A stretch of 64,000 nt of DNA from Pseudoalteromonas undina (lineage in GTDB: Bacteria; Pseudomonadota; Gammaproteobacteria; Enterobacterales; Alteromonadaceae): contig NZ_AHCF03000003.1 in the NCBI RefSeq assembly GCF_000238275.3, forward strand, positions 310,001 to 374,000, given 5' to 3'. Position numbers and translations under genes: made by a program. Positions 40,028-47,083 of this stretch are shown here, one piece after another; position 1 is the stretch's first letter; every line of letters starts with the position of its first letter. The notes under the pieces were generated by a model, which was not told the DNA's origin, made no database searches, and worked only from the letters and a program-made list of their open reading frames with translations.

Positions 40028-41326
40028 ATGAGTGAAAAATTTGTTGTTCAATTAAGCGAGCAGTCGGCACCAGGACACTGGGGCGAAAGTGCGTCACTAT
40101 CTTTTAACGAACACGGCGCAACGGTTCATTTATCTGAGCAAGAAACATTAAAAAACGTGCAAAAAGCAGGTCGTACTATTGCCAGCCAAGGCATTAAAAG
40201 TGTTGTGCTTGAAGGCGATGTTTGGTGTACAGAGAGCCAATGGGCCTTTTATCAAGGCTTTGTATCACCAAAAGTACTGCACGGTGTTGAGTTTGTTGAT
40301 AATGCACAATCTGATTTAAAAGAACTTGCTGATTTAAAAGCTTCAGCAACGTGGGCACGTGAAATGGTTAACGGCACCGCCGATGACATTTACCCAGAGA
40401 GCCTAGCAGAAAAAGCGGCTGAATTTATTCAATCACTGGCACCAGAACATGTTAGCTACCAAATAATAAAAGGCGATGCGCTATTAGAGCAGCAATGGAT
40501 TGGTATTCATGCTGTAGGTCGTGGTAGTGAACGCCCACCAGTGTTACTTGAGCTTGATTACAATCCAACTGGCGATGATAACGCACCAGTAAGCGCTGCA
40601 CTTGTAGGTAAAGGTATTACGTTTGACTCAGGTGGTTACTCAATTAAGTCTAGCGAAGGCATGTTAGGCATGAAATGCGACATGGGCGGAGCGGCAACAG
40701 TTACCGCAGGTTTAGCATTGGCCATTAACCATGGTGTAGAAAAGCGTATTAAGCTGTTTTTATGTTGTGCAGAGAACTTAATTTCCGGTCATGCATACAA
40801 ACTAGGTGACATTCTTACCTACAAAAATGGCACAAGCGTTGAAATTGTAAACACGGATGCTGAAGGTCGTTTAGTATTAGCTGATGGCCTAATGGCGGCA
40901 GGTGAGACAGGTGCACCACTTATTATTGACGCAGCAACATTAACTGGCGCAGCCCTTGTTGCCGTTGGTCAAGAATACAACGCGTTATTTGCCCTTGATA
41001 AAGAGTTAGTGCGTGAAGTAGAAGACTTTGCATCACAAGAAATGGAAGCCGCTTGGCCATTACCGCTTGAAAAGTGGCATCAACAAAACTGCCCATCACC
41101 GTATGCAGATACAGCAAACAGCCGTGCACAAAAAGGCGGTGGTTATGGTGGAGCTTCAAATGCAGCAGGTTTCTTATCTCGCTTTGTGCCAAACGATGGC
41201 AAAGGTTGGGTACACATTGATTTAGCGGCTGCATTTAATATGGGTGGTGGCACTAGTCAGTGGGCTTCAGGTGCAACTACCCAAGGTATGCGTACAGTAG
41301 CGCGCACCTTGCTTGAAAAGGCCTAA
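40028..41326 (+). CDS. pepB: aminopeptidase B (M17 leucyl aminopeptidase family)
   Basis: Cytoplasmic metallopeptidase that trims N-terminal residues from peptides. The 432-residue protein follows E. coli PepB, with YNPTGD before VGKGITFDSGGYSIK and the M17 signature NTDAEGRLVLADGL, which supplies two-metal ligands. The reading frame opens with GTG at 40010, but AAGGA at 40014-40018 is correctly spaced for the ATG at 40028, so that start is used. A terminator follows. Confidence 0.94.
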   Translation: MSEKFVVQLSEQSAPGHWGESASLSFNEHGATVHLSEQETLKNVQKAGRTIASQGIKSVVLEGDVWCTESQWAFYQGFVSPKVLHGVEFVDNAQSDLKELADLKASATWAREMVNGTADDIYPESLAEKAAEFIQSLAPEHVSYQIIKGDALLEQQWIGIHAVGRGSERPPVLLELDYNPTGDDNAPVSAALVGKGITFDSGGYSIKSSEGMLGMKCDMGGAATVTAGLALAINHGVEKRIKLFLCCAENLISGHAYKLGDILTYKNGTSVEIVNTDAEGRLVLADGLMAAGETGAPLIIDAATLTGAALVAVGQEYNALFALDKELVREVEDFASQEMEAAWPLPLEKWHQQNCPSPYADTANSRAQKGGGYGGASNAAGFLSRFVPNDGKGWVHIDLAAAFNMGGGTSQWASGATTQGMRTVARTLLEKA

Positions 41327-41349
41327 TCAATTCAGATTAAGCAATTAGT

Positions 41350-41382
41350 AAAAAATAGGTACCTTAAGGTGCCTATTTTTTT
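41350..41382 (+). terminator. terminator after pepB
   Basis: AAAAATAGGTACCTT pairs with AAGGTGCCTATTTTT (one mismatch), ending in a T-run. Confidence 0.85.
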
Positions 41383-41500
41383 ATCCGCCATACAAGCAAT
41401 TTTGTTTTATTTACGGTAAAATCCTTCGCCAATACGTGTTTGAGCATCTATTTTATTTAAACCTCGCTCAAATATTATACATACCACTGGGATCCTTACT

Positions 41501-42067
41501 ATGTCAGAAAAGTGCTATATCACGGCTCAACAATTACTTGAAGATTCATTCCGCGTAGCGGCACAAGTGTATAAAGATGGCTTTCGTCCAGATTTTATTA
41601 TTGGTATATGGCGCGGTGGTGCTCCAATCGGGATCGCAGTTCAAGAATATTATGACTACAAAGGCATAGAGACCGATCATATTGCGGTGCGTACGTCGTC
41701 TTATTACGGTATTGGCAAGCAATCAAAAGAAATCAAAGTACATGGTTTACACTACATTGTTGAAAACGCGAATGCGGGTGATTCATTATTGATTGTGGAT
41801 GATGTGTTTGACTCAGGTCGGAGTATTGTGGCGCTAAAAGAGAAGCTTTCTGAACTAATGCGCTTAAACTTACCGAGTGATATTCGTATTGCTTGTCCAT
41901 ACTACAAGCCAAAAAACTCAAAAGTAGATACAGTGCCTGATTACTACATTCATGAGTCTGAAGAATGGTTAGTATTCCCGCATGAATTATCAGGGTTAAC
42001 GCCAGATGAAATTATTGAAGGCAAATCTGATTTAGCTAAAATCCACGATATTTTACTTGAAAAATAA
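41501..42067 (+). CDS. phosphoribosyltransferase, hypoxanthine/guanine PRT-like
   Basis: A 188-residue type I phosphoribosyltransferase with the PRPP motif LLIVDDVFDSGRS (about residues 100-112) and a GIWRGGAPIG loop near residue 38. The family includes purine-salvage enzymes that join hypoxanthine, guanine or xanthine to PRPP; the base cannot be assigned safely from sequence alone. It is monocistronic, with a bidirectional terminator before the converging Crp-like gene. Confidence 0.82.
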   Translation: MSEKCYITAQQLLEDSFRVAAQVYKDGFRPDFIIGIWRGGAPIGIAVQEYYDYKGIETDHIAVRTSSYYGIGKQSKEIKVHGLHYIVENANAGDSLLIVDDVFDSGRSIVALKEKLSELMRLNLPSDIRIACPYYKPKNSKVDTVPDYYIHESEEWLVFPHELSGLTPDEIIEGKSDLAKIHDILLEK

Positions 42068-42083
42068 ACGTGATTTTGCTTAA

Positions 42084-42109
42084 TAAAAAAGGCCTTAATG
42101 GCCTTTTTT
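42084..42109. terminator. bidirectional terminator between convergent genes
   Basis: AAAAAAGGCC (42084-42093), TTAAT, GGCCTTTTTT (42099-42108). Confidence 0.88.
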
Positions 42110-42116
42110 ATTGTCT

Positions 42117-42773
42117 TTAAAGCTGTGCAAAGCTATCTACATAGTCACTGAGTTTAGGAATATCGACAGCTTGCAGCCCTTGAGTGCTTCGTTGCACTAG
42201 GTTTTTTTCTACTAACTCACTCACTACCCGTCGGTATGCACGTTCAGTGGTTGCAAAGCGCTCTGCTTCTGCATTTACCGTAGGATAAGCACGCAATAAA
42301 GTGGGGTTGTTATTCTCCGCACGTAATAAGCAATCTTTAGCAATGTTGTAGCTTAAGGGAAGTAACAGTTTATCTAAGTTAATCTTTTGATTTTCTTGAA
42401 ACTTAGCGGCAATGGTTTGCGCCGTGTATAGGCTCAGTTCTGGTTTATCGAGCAATAATGAGCGCCAATGCTTTAGCTCAATAAGATTATACGTGACATC
42501 ACTGAAGCAAGTTACTGTGTAAATACACGGGTTATTATTCAGTGCTTCAATTTCGCCAATCAAGGTGTTGTTACAGTCGAGCTGGCCAAGTAGCAGACGT
42601 CGGCCATTTCCTACATCGTAACTAAACGATACAGTACCACTTCGCACCAATACCAACTTAGTGAGTGGTTGGTCTTGCTGTATTAATATTTCTTTTTTTG
42701 ATTGCTGATAACTACTGCCGGCAAATGTCAGCAGCTGTTCAACAAGGTAACTGGAAAAATGGTATTGAAACAT
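42117..42773 (-). CDS. Crp/Fnr-family transcriptional regulator, YeiL-like
   Basis: A 218-residue protein with an N-terminal cyclic-nucleotide-binding-type beta-barrel (about 20-125, LIGEIEALNN) and a C-terminal winged helix (about 150-205, FATTERAYRRVVSELVEKNL). It resembles E. coli YeiL in length and in the GEIE and LxLLLxxP segments. It lacks an N-terminal cysteine cluster like that of Fnr, so iron-sulphur oxygen sensing of the Fnr kind is not indicated; the ligand is unknown. The ATG at 42773 is chosen over a TTG one codon earlier. Confidence 0.8.
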   Translation of the reverse strand: MFQYHFSSYLVEQLLTFAGSSYQQSKKEILIQQDQPLTKLVLVRSGTVSFSYDVGNGRRLLLGQLDCNNTLIGEIEALNNNPCIYTVTCFSDVTYNLIELKHWRSLLLDKPELSLYTAQTIAAKFQENQKINLDKLLLPLSYNIAKDCLLRAENNNPTLLRAYPTVNAEAERFATTERAYRRVVSELVEKNLVQRSTQGLQAVDIPKLSDYVDSFAQL

Positions 42774-42787
42774 CAATCATGCTCTTC

Positions 42788-42799
42788 GGACAATTGTCC
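42788..42799. promoter_or_regulatory. palindrome just upstream of the Crp-like gene
   Basis: GGACAATTGTCC, a perfect 12-bp palindrome 15-26 bp before the ATG of the Crp-like gene, so it could be an autoregulatory operator or an mRNA element. Confidence 0.35.
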
Positions 42800-43047
42800 T
42801 ATTTATTACACCTTAATGACGATAGCATTAAGATTAAGAATTTACGCTAACTTACCCACGCCGTTATTTAATGGCGTTAAATGACCTTCATTCTACCGTG
42901 TAATGATTAAAAAATTGTGGGTAAAACCAGTATATTTTAAGGTTTTATTGGTAAGTTAGCTTTTTTATTTAAACTGCTAAGCAGCAGTTTTTAATAATGT
43001 ACTAAAATTTAGCTAGTAATATTAACCTAAAGCCTAGGAGAGAACAA

Positions 43048-43284
43048 TTGAGTTGGGAATATTTAGGTTATTTAGCATCCGTTTTACTAGTTATTTCTTT
43101 GACCATGACCGATGTAACCAAACTGCGTTGGTTTAATTTATTGGGCTGTATTGCGTTTACTTTTTACGGTACAGCAATCGGTTCTGTACCGGTGGCATTT
43201 ACTAATGGCTTGTTAGCTCTGGTCAATATATATCACATTATTAAGTTATATCGTCAGTCTAGGGCTGATACAAAAAAGGGTTAA
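43048..43284 (+). CDS. small YgjV-like inner-membrane protein, TTG start
   Basis: A 78-residue membrane protein with three hydrophobic segments (about 6-22, 28-46, 48-66), containing LGYLASVLLVIS and LRWFNLLGCIAF. This looks like one half of the Imp-YgjV family (E. coli YgjV is about twice as long). Function unknown. The start is TTG at 43048 behind an AGGAG Shine-Dalgarno 7 nt upstream; no better start exists. Its stop codon lies inside the following terminator stem. Confidence 0.75.
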   Translation: MSWEYLGYLASVLLVISLTMTDVTKLRWFNLLGCIAFTFYGTAIGSVPVAFTNGLLALVNIYHIIKLYRQSRADTKKG

Positions 43285-43305
43285 CTTTTAAGTTAACCCT
43301 TTTTT
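43272..43305. terminator. bidirectional terminator between ygjV-like gene and amidohydrolase
   Basis: AAAAAAGGGTTAACTT (43272-43287) and AAGTTAACCCTTTTTT (43290-43305), a perfect 16-bp stem with A/T runs on both sides. Confidence 0.9.
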
Positions 43306-43309
43306 GTTT

Positions 43310-45007
43310 TTACTCAGACTTTGCTGAATCTTTTTGGTAGCGTAATTTACCTGCTATCCACGTTTGCAATACCTGAGTTTTATAAAGCTGCTCAATAGGC
43401 ACTTTAAAGTAGTCTTGATCAACCAGTATAAAGTCAGCCCATTTACCTTGCTCTAAACTACCTACTTTAAACTCTTGATGCGCTGCATACGCGCCGCCAA
43501 GGGTAAACGCACGTAATGCATCTTCTCTGCTCAATACCTCACTGGCGCGCCAACCGTTTTCAGGCAGTTGATTATGATCCATGCGCGTTATCGCAGAATA
43601 TAAACCATCAAATGGGTTCGCTAGTTCGACAGGGTAATCAGATCCCGCCGCAATCGTTGAACCTTGGTCTAAAAATGTTTGCCAAGCATAAGCGCCTTGT
43701 AGTTGTTTGTCGGTTAAACGCTGCTCAGCCATATGCATGTCTGATGTGGCATGCACAGGTTGCATAGATGGAATTATTTTCAGGGTTTTAAAGCGCGGGA
43801 TATCCTCTGGCGAGACTATTTGTGCATGCTCCATACGATTGCGCAGTAGTATGCCACCGGTTTGTTTAAATACATTTTGATAGGCATCTAGCACAATTTT
43901 ATTTGCTCTATCGCCAATTGCATGTGTGTTAGCGCTAAAACCACTTTTAAAAGTCAGGGTAAATAATTGCTCTAGCTTTTGTTGGGTTTCAAGCATAAGG
44001 CCAAAATGGTTGGCTCTATCAGCGTATTCTTCAATAAGCGCAGCACCACGTGACCCTAATGCCCCATCAGCATAAATTTTTACACTGCGGATAGATAAAA
44101 AGTCCTGCGCATCTTGATAACGACCGGCTTTAAGCATCATGTTTAAATCTGGGCTTGCTGCACTTAACATCGCTACAATTCTAAGCGGTAATGTGCCTAA
44201 CTCGGCGCGTTGTTTGTAAACTTGCCATGTGGTTTTATCAATACCTGCATCATGAGTTGAGGTAATGCCTAGGCTTAGTAAGTGTTTACCTGCGGCATCT
44301 AATGCATCACTGACCGATTGTGCAGACGTTACAGGCATATGTTGAGTAATTAAGGTTTCTGCTTTATCAATAAAAATGCCGGTAGGTTTACCAAACTCAC
44401 CTTTTATAATTTCTCCGCCAGCTGGGGCTGGTGTGTCAGCGTTAATATTGGCAAGTTCTAATGCTTTTGAGTTAACCCAAATGGCGTGACCATCTACTCG
44501 CGATAAAATAACAGGGCGATCGTTAACGACTTTGTCTAAGTCAGTGGCCGTAGGAAAGCGAGTATTTGACCATAGCTCTTGGTTCCAGCCTCGACCAATG
44601 ATCCAACCTTCTTTACCTTTGGCAAATTCCTTGAGTTTAGCGATTACTTCATCTACCGACTTTGCACCGCGCACATCAAGTTGCGACAAATTATTACCTA
44701 GCCCGATGACATGTCCATGCGCATCAATGAGCCCTGGGAGTAGGGTTTTGCCTTTCGCGTCAATTAGCGTTGCACCCGGAAAGCTATTTTTCAAGCTGTC
44801 TGGACCTGTTTTAACTACTTTGCCATCTTTTATAACTAAGGTTGTAAATGTGTTTACTTCGCCATGGCGCATTTTTCCTTTATACAAAGGTGAGTAGCCA
44901 TTGGCGTTATAAATGACTTTAGTTTGTGCTATTGCCACGCTAGTGACGGCACAAAGGCTTGCTAGCAATATTGGTTTTATTAGTTTTATCAGTTGCATAA
45001 GACGCAC
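43310..45007 (-). CDS. exported amidohydrolase, YtcJ-like
   Basis: A 565-residue protein with a signal peptide cleaved near SVAIAQ. The rest is an amidohydrolase with the metal motif H-x-H in LIDAHGHVIGLG near residue 96, an EHAQ segment and AGSDYPVE near the C-terminal active-site aspartate. The YtcJ/amidohydrolase_3 group hydrolyses diverse amides; the substrate is unknown. Its export to the periplasm is typical of marine alteromonads. It is a single-gene unit. Confidence 0.85.
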   Translation of the reverse strand: MRLMQLIKLIKPILLASLCAVTSVAIAQTKVIYNANGYSPLYKGKMRHGEVNTFTTLVIKDGKVVKTGPDSLKNSFPGATLIDAKGKTLLPGLIDAHGHVIGLGNNLSQLDVRGAKSVDEVIAKLKEFAKGKEGWIIGRGWNQELWSNTRFPTATDLDKVVNDRPVILSRVDGHAIWVNSKALELANINADTPAPAGGEIIKGEFGKPTGIFIDKAETLITQHMPVTSAQSVSDALDAAGKHLLSLGITSTHDAGIDKTTWQVYKQRAELGTLPLRIVAMLSAASPDLNMMLKAGRYQDAQDFLSIRSVKIYADGALGSRGAALIEEYADRANHFGLMLETQQKLEQLFTLTFKSGFSANTHAIGDRANKIVLDAYQNVFKQTGGILLRNRMEHAQIVSPEDIPRFKTLKIIPSMQPVHATSDMHMAEQRLTDKQLQGAYAWQTFLDQGSTIAAGSDYPVELANPFDGLYSAITRMDHNQLPENGWRASEVLSREDALRAFTLGGAYAAHQEFKVGSLEQGKWADFILVDQDYFKVPIEQLYKTQVLQTWIAGKLRYQKDSAKSE

Positions 45008-45166
45008 ATTGTTATTATTTGTACTATCACAGTAGCAAACTCAAATTTAGAATACCAATAAGACGATTTTTTGTTGATACAATAGCGTACCTATAGTAGG
45101 TTAAACAGTAATCATTTAAAAAATAAAAACTAATTAAAACTTAACTTTCATGCATAAGGAAACGCA

Positions 45167-45658
45167 ATGAAACCACTTTACCTCACAATTCCGTTAACAT
45201 TACTTCTCTGCGCATGTAGTGCAACATCACCTGAGAATAAGGTTGTTGAAAAAATAGACTATATTGATTTGTCAAGCGCAGAACTTCGTGATTCGGGAAA
45301 AGATTACTGGAATATTTTTAAAAGAGTGGAGCCTTTATACCCCATTGAAGCTGCTAAAAAAGGGCTTGCAGGGTGTGTTGAGCTCGTAACTATGATTAAT
45401 CAGGAAGGAAAGGCGCAAGGCTATAAAATACTTTCTTCATACCCTCAAAAGCTATTTGATAAAGCAGCCGCAAAATCCCTCAATTTATGGAAATGGCTTC
45501 CGGCTGAAAATAATAAAAATAAACAACCCATTCTTACGCACATTAGAATGGATTTTATGCTTGAATCTAAAGACGTTAGTAAAAAATATTTGAAAAACTG
45601 CCCCCCCACCGAAGAAAAATTTTTGGTAAAAGGAAAAGTATATAAACGTACTTTATAA
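45167..45658 (+). CDS. lipoprotein with TonB C-terminal-like domain
   Basis: A 163-residue protein. A lipoprotein signal ends at LLLCAC. A TonB-C-type domain follows (about residues 60-130), recognised from the PLYPIEAAKKGLAG...ELV opening and the WKWLPA segment. There is no TonB membrane anchor or proline-rich spacer, so it is unlikely to be a classical energy transducer; it may be a structural relative that contacts outer-membrane receptors. It is separated from the EF-hand gene by 10 bp, converging, and has AAGGA before its ATG. Confidence 0.75.
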   Translation: MKPLYLTIPLTLLLCACSATSPENKVVEKIDYIDLSSAELRDSGKDYWNIFKRVEPLYPIEAAKKGLAGCVELVTMINQEGKAQGYKILSSYPQKLFDKAAAKSLNLWKWLPAENNKNKQPILTHIRMDFMLESKDVSKKYLKNCPPTEEKFLVKGKVYKRTL

Positions 45659-45668
45659 TATATTTTCT

Positions 45669-45905
45669 TTATTTACTGGCGTACAAGCTGTATTCGCTTA
45701 ATGACAATTGTGCGTCTTTATCACGGTCATAACTGCCAAAACGTGACCATAAAGCAGGATCACTGGCAGCTTCAGAACGAGTCAAAAAGCCATCTTGGTT
45801 GCGGTCAAGTTTTTCAAACTTTTCGGCAATATAACTGCTTGTTGCAAAACTCATGCAGCTAAAAACAGTCAGTGTTAGTAAAATAATATTATGAAAAGGC
45901 TTCAT
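45669..45905 (-). CDS. small exported EF-hand protein 1
   Basis: A 78-residue protein with a signal peptide (about residues 1-22) and two EF-hand loops. The first, DRNQDGFLTRSE, has a full set of calcium ligands. The second, DRDKDAQLSLSE, has alanine in place of the usual glycine at loop position 6 and may bind weakly. It is 8 bp downstream of EF-hand gene 2. Calcium binding in the periplasm is inferred. Confidence 0.85.
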   Translation of the reverse strand: MKPFHNIILLTLTVFSCMSFATSSYIAEKFEKLDRNQDGFLTRSEAASDPALWSRFGSYDRDKDAQLSLSEYSLYASK

Positions 45906-45913
45906 ATAAATGC

Positions 45914-46150
45914 TCAGTACAGGTTAGTGGTTAAGTAGTTTTTAAACTCAGTTAAAGAAATTCTGTTGTCTTGATTTTCATCCCAATTTGAAAATGAGTT
46001 TAATAGCTGAGGCTGAGCAGCAAGCTCGCTGTGGGTTAAATATCCATCATTATTTTTGTCCAAGTGGTCAAAGCGTTGCTTTACATCAAGTGCGAATGCA
46101 CTTTGGCTGATAAAAAGTAAAGCACCAATAAAGGGAAGCAGTATTCTCAT
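45914..46150 (-). CDS. small exported EF-hand protein 2
   Basis: A 78-residue protein with a signal peptide cleaved near SAFALD and two EF-hand loops, DKNNDGYLTHSE and DENQDNRISLTE. The second has asparagine rather than glycine at position 6. It forms a two-gene unit with EF-hand gene 1. Confidence 0.86.
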   Translation of the reverse strand: MRILLPFIGALLFISQSAFALDVKQRFDHLDKNNDGYLTHSELAAQPQLLNSFSNWDENQDNRISLTEFKNYLTTNLY

Positions 46151-46194
46151 AGTTGGCGTTCCAGGTGTATTTTAATTGCTGGCAGTATTGAAAG

Positions 46195-46269
46195 AAAGCA
46201 CTTGCCATAATTTAACTCCCAACATTAAATCCGTTTACACACTCCCTCAGGGATTATGGCAAATGCTTT
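46195..46269. repeat. 75-bp element bounded by 17-bp inverted repeats
   Basis: AAAGCACTTGCCATAAT (46195-46211) and ATTATGGCAAATGCTTT (46253-46269) are inverted copies with one mismatch, around a 41-bp core. It lies between EF-hand genes 2 and 3. On the minus-strand transcript the mismatch becomes a G-U pair, so the whole can form one long stem. It may be a terminator-like RNA, an operator pair or a miniature mobile remnant. Confidence 0.5.
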
Positions 46270-46305
46270 TAACTCTATAATATAAAACTTAACTTGAATC
46301 TAAAC

Positions 46306-46533
46306 TTAAGGTTTAAAGTTTTCGAACTCTTTTTTAGAAATCATCTCGTTATTGTCTTTGTCTAAATCAGTAAACTGCTTAAGTAGCTGCTTATCTTGTT
46401 TGGCCTCAGTGAGCGATATTTGGCCGTCCATATTTTTATCTAAATGCATAAAACGTACATTTAACGACGATGCCAATGCCGTCGCGCTAATAGCTAAAAA
46501 TAGTAGCGAAAAAGCACCAATTAATTGTTTCAT
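46306..46533 (-). CDS. small exported EF-hand protein 3
   Basis: A 75-residue protein with a signal peptide cleaved near ATALAS and two EF-hand loops, DKNMDGQISLTE and DKDNNEMISKKE. The second loop is degenerate. It is 12 bp downstream of EF-hand gene 4 and probably co-transcribed with it from the sigma-54-type promoter. Confidence 0.86.
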   Translation of the reverse strand: MKQLIGAFSLLFLAISATALASSLNVRFMHLDKNMDGQISLTEAKQDKQLLKQFTDLDKDNNEMISKKEFENFKP

Positions 46534-46545
46534 AAATATACTCCT

Positions 46546-46779
46546 TTATTTTACAAACTGTTTAAATTCATCGAACGATAATTGTCCGTCTTCATTCTTG
46601 TCTATTTGTGCAAAATTCTCATGCAGTAATGCATCTTCGCCGGCCTCTGCTTCGCTTAATGTACCGTTGCTGTCTTTATCTAGGCTGTAAAATGCTGTGT
46701 TCACATCAAGCGCAAATAAATGGCTACTTGTGAAACATAACGCTATTAAGGCAGTAGATTTTAAATAACCTTTAGTCAT
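46546..46779 (-). CDS. small exported EF-hand protein 4
   Basis: A 77-residue protein with a signal peptide cleaved near HLFALD and two EF-hand loops, DKDSNGTLSEAE and DKNEDGQLSFDE. Both are complete enough to bind calcium. It is the first gene of the EF-hand cluster on the minus strand and the one facing glrK. A near-consensus sigma-54 promoter ends about 37 bp before its ATG. Confidence 0.87.
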   Translation of the reverse strand: MTKGYLKSTALIALCFTSSHLFALDVNTAFYSLDKDSNGTLSEAEAGEDALLHENFAQIDKNEDGQLSFDEFKQFVK

Positions 46780-46815
46780 TCCTTGGCCTTTAAAAATTAA
46801 TATTTATAAGCGTAT

Positions 46816-46831
46816 TACAATTATAGTGCCA
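46816..46831 (-). promoter_or_regulatory. sigma-54-type (-24/-12) promoter for the EF-hand cluster
   Basis: On the minus strand TGGCAC (46831-46826), 5 bp, TTGTA (46820-46816). The sigma-54 consensus is TGGCAC-N5-TTGCA/T, so only the -12 C is changed. The start site would fall near 46805, about 26 nt before the EF-hand 4 ATG. Confidence 0.6.
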
Positions 46832-47083
46832 TCTTTAATTTTTATTAAAAATCAATGGTTTAATTTTTTAACTTGTTTTTAATGAGTAATATTTACCGAC
46901 GGTTGTGTGTTTTATGCAACATTTTCTTAGTTAGAATTTTTTACTATTTTTAAATCAAGTGTTTAACTTGTCGCAATTGTGCGACATTGCAACGGTTTTA
47001 CTCTCAAAAATGCATTTGGTTCAGCGAGTGTATAAGTTGAGCGCTTAATAATAGAGCGCTTAAAAGTAGTAAAGGATTAGTGT
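46832..47083. other. divergent regulatory region between EF-hand cluster and glrK
   Basis: The 304-bp gap (46780-47083) contains no gene. It holds the sigma-54-type promoter and the GlrR-type site listed separately. Just before glrK, GAGCGCTTA occurs twice (47039-47047 and 47054-47062), 15 bp apart, with an AT-rich spacer that could be part of the glrK promoter. Confidence 0.6.
46969..46986. promoter_or_regulatory. GlrR-type activator site TGTC-N10-GACA
   Basis: TGTCGCA (46969-46975), ATTG, TGCGACA (46980-46986), a palindrome with perfect 7-bp arms. It matches TGTC-N10-GACA, the site of E. coli GlrR (QseF). It is about 148 bp upstream of the -24 element of the EF-hand promoter and about 107 bp before the glrK ATG. 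Confidence 0.6.

Noticed and set aside
42760..42780. FNR box-like TTGA-AACA-TCAA near the Crp-like gene start
   Set aside because: FNR sites have six bases between TTGA and TCAA; here there are four, and the motif lies within the first codons.
46151..46305. second sigma-54 promoter before EF-hand genes 2 and 1
   Set aside because: TATGGCAAGTGC resembles a -24 element, but no TTGC lies at the required distance.
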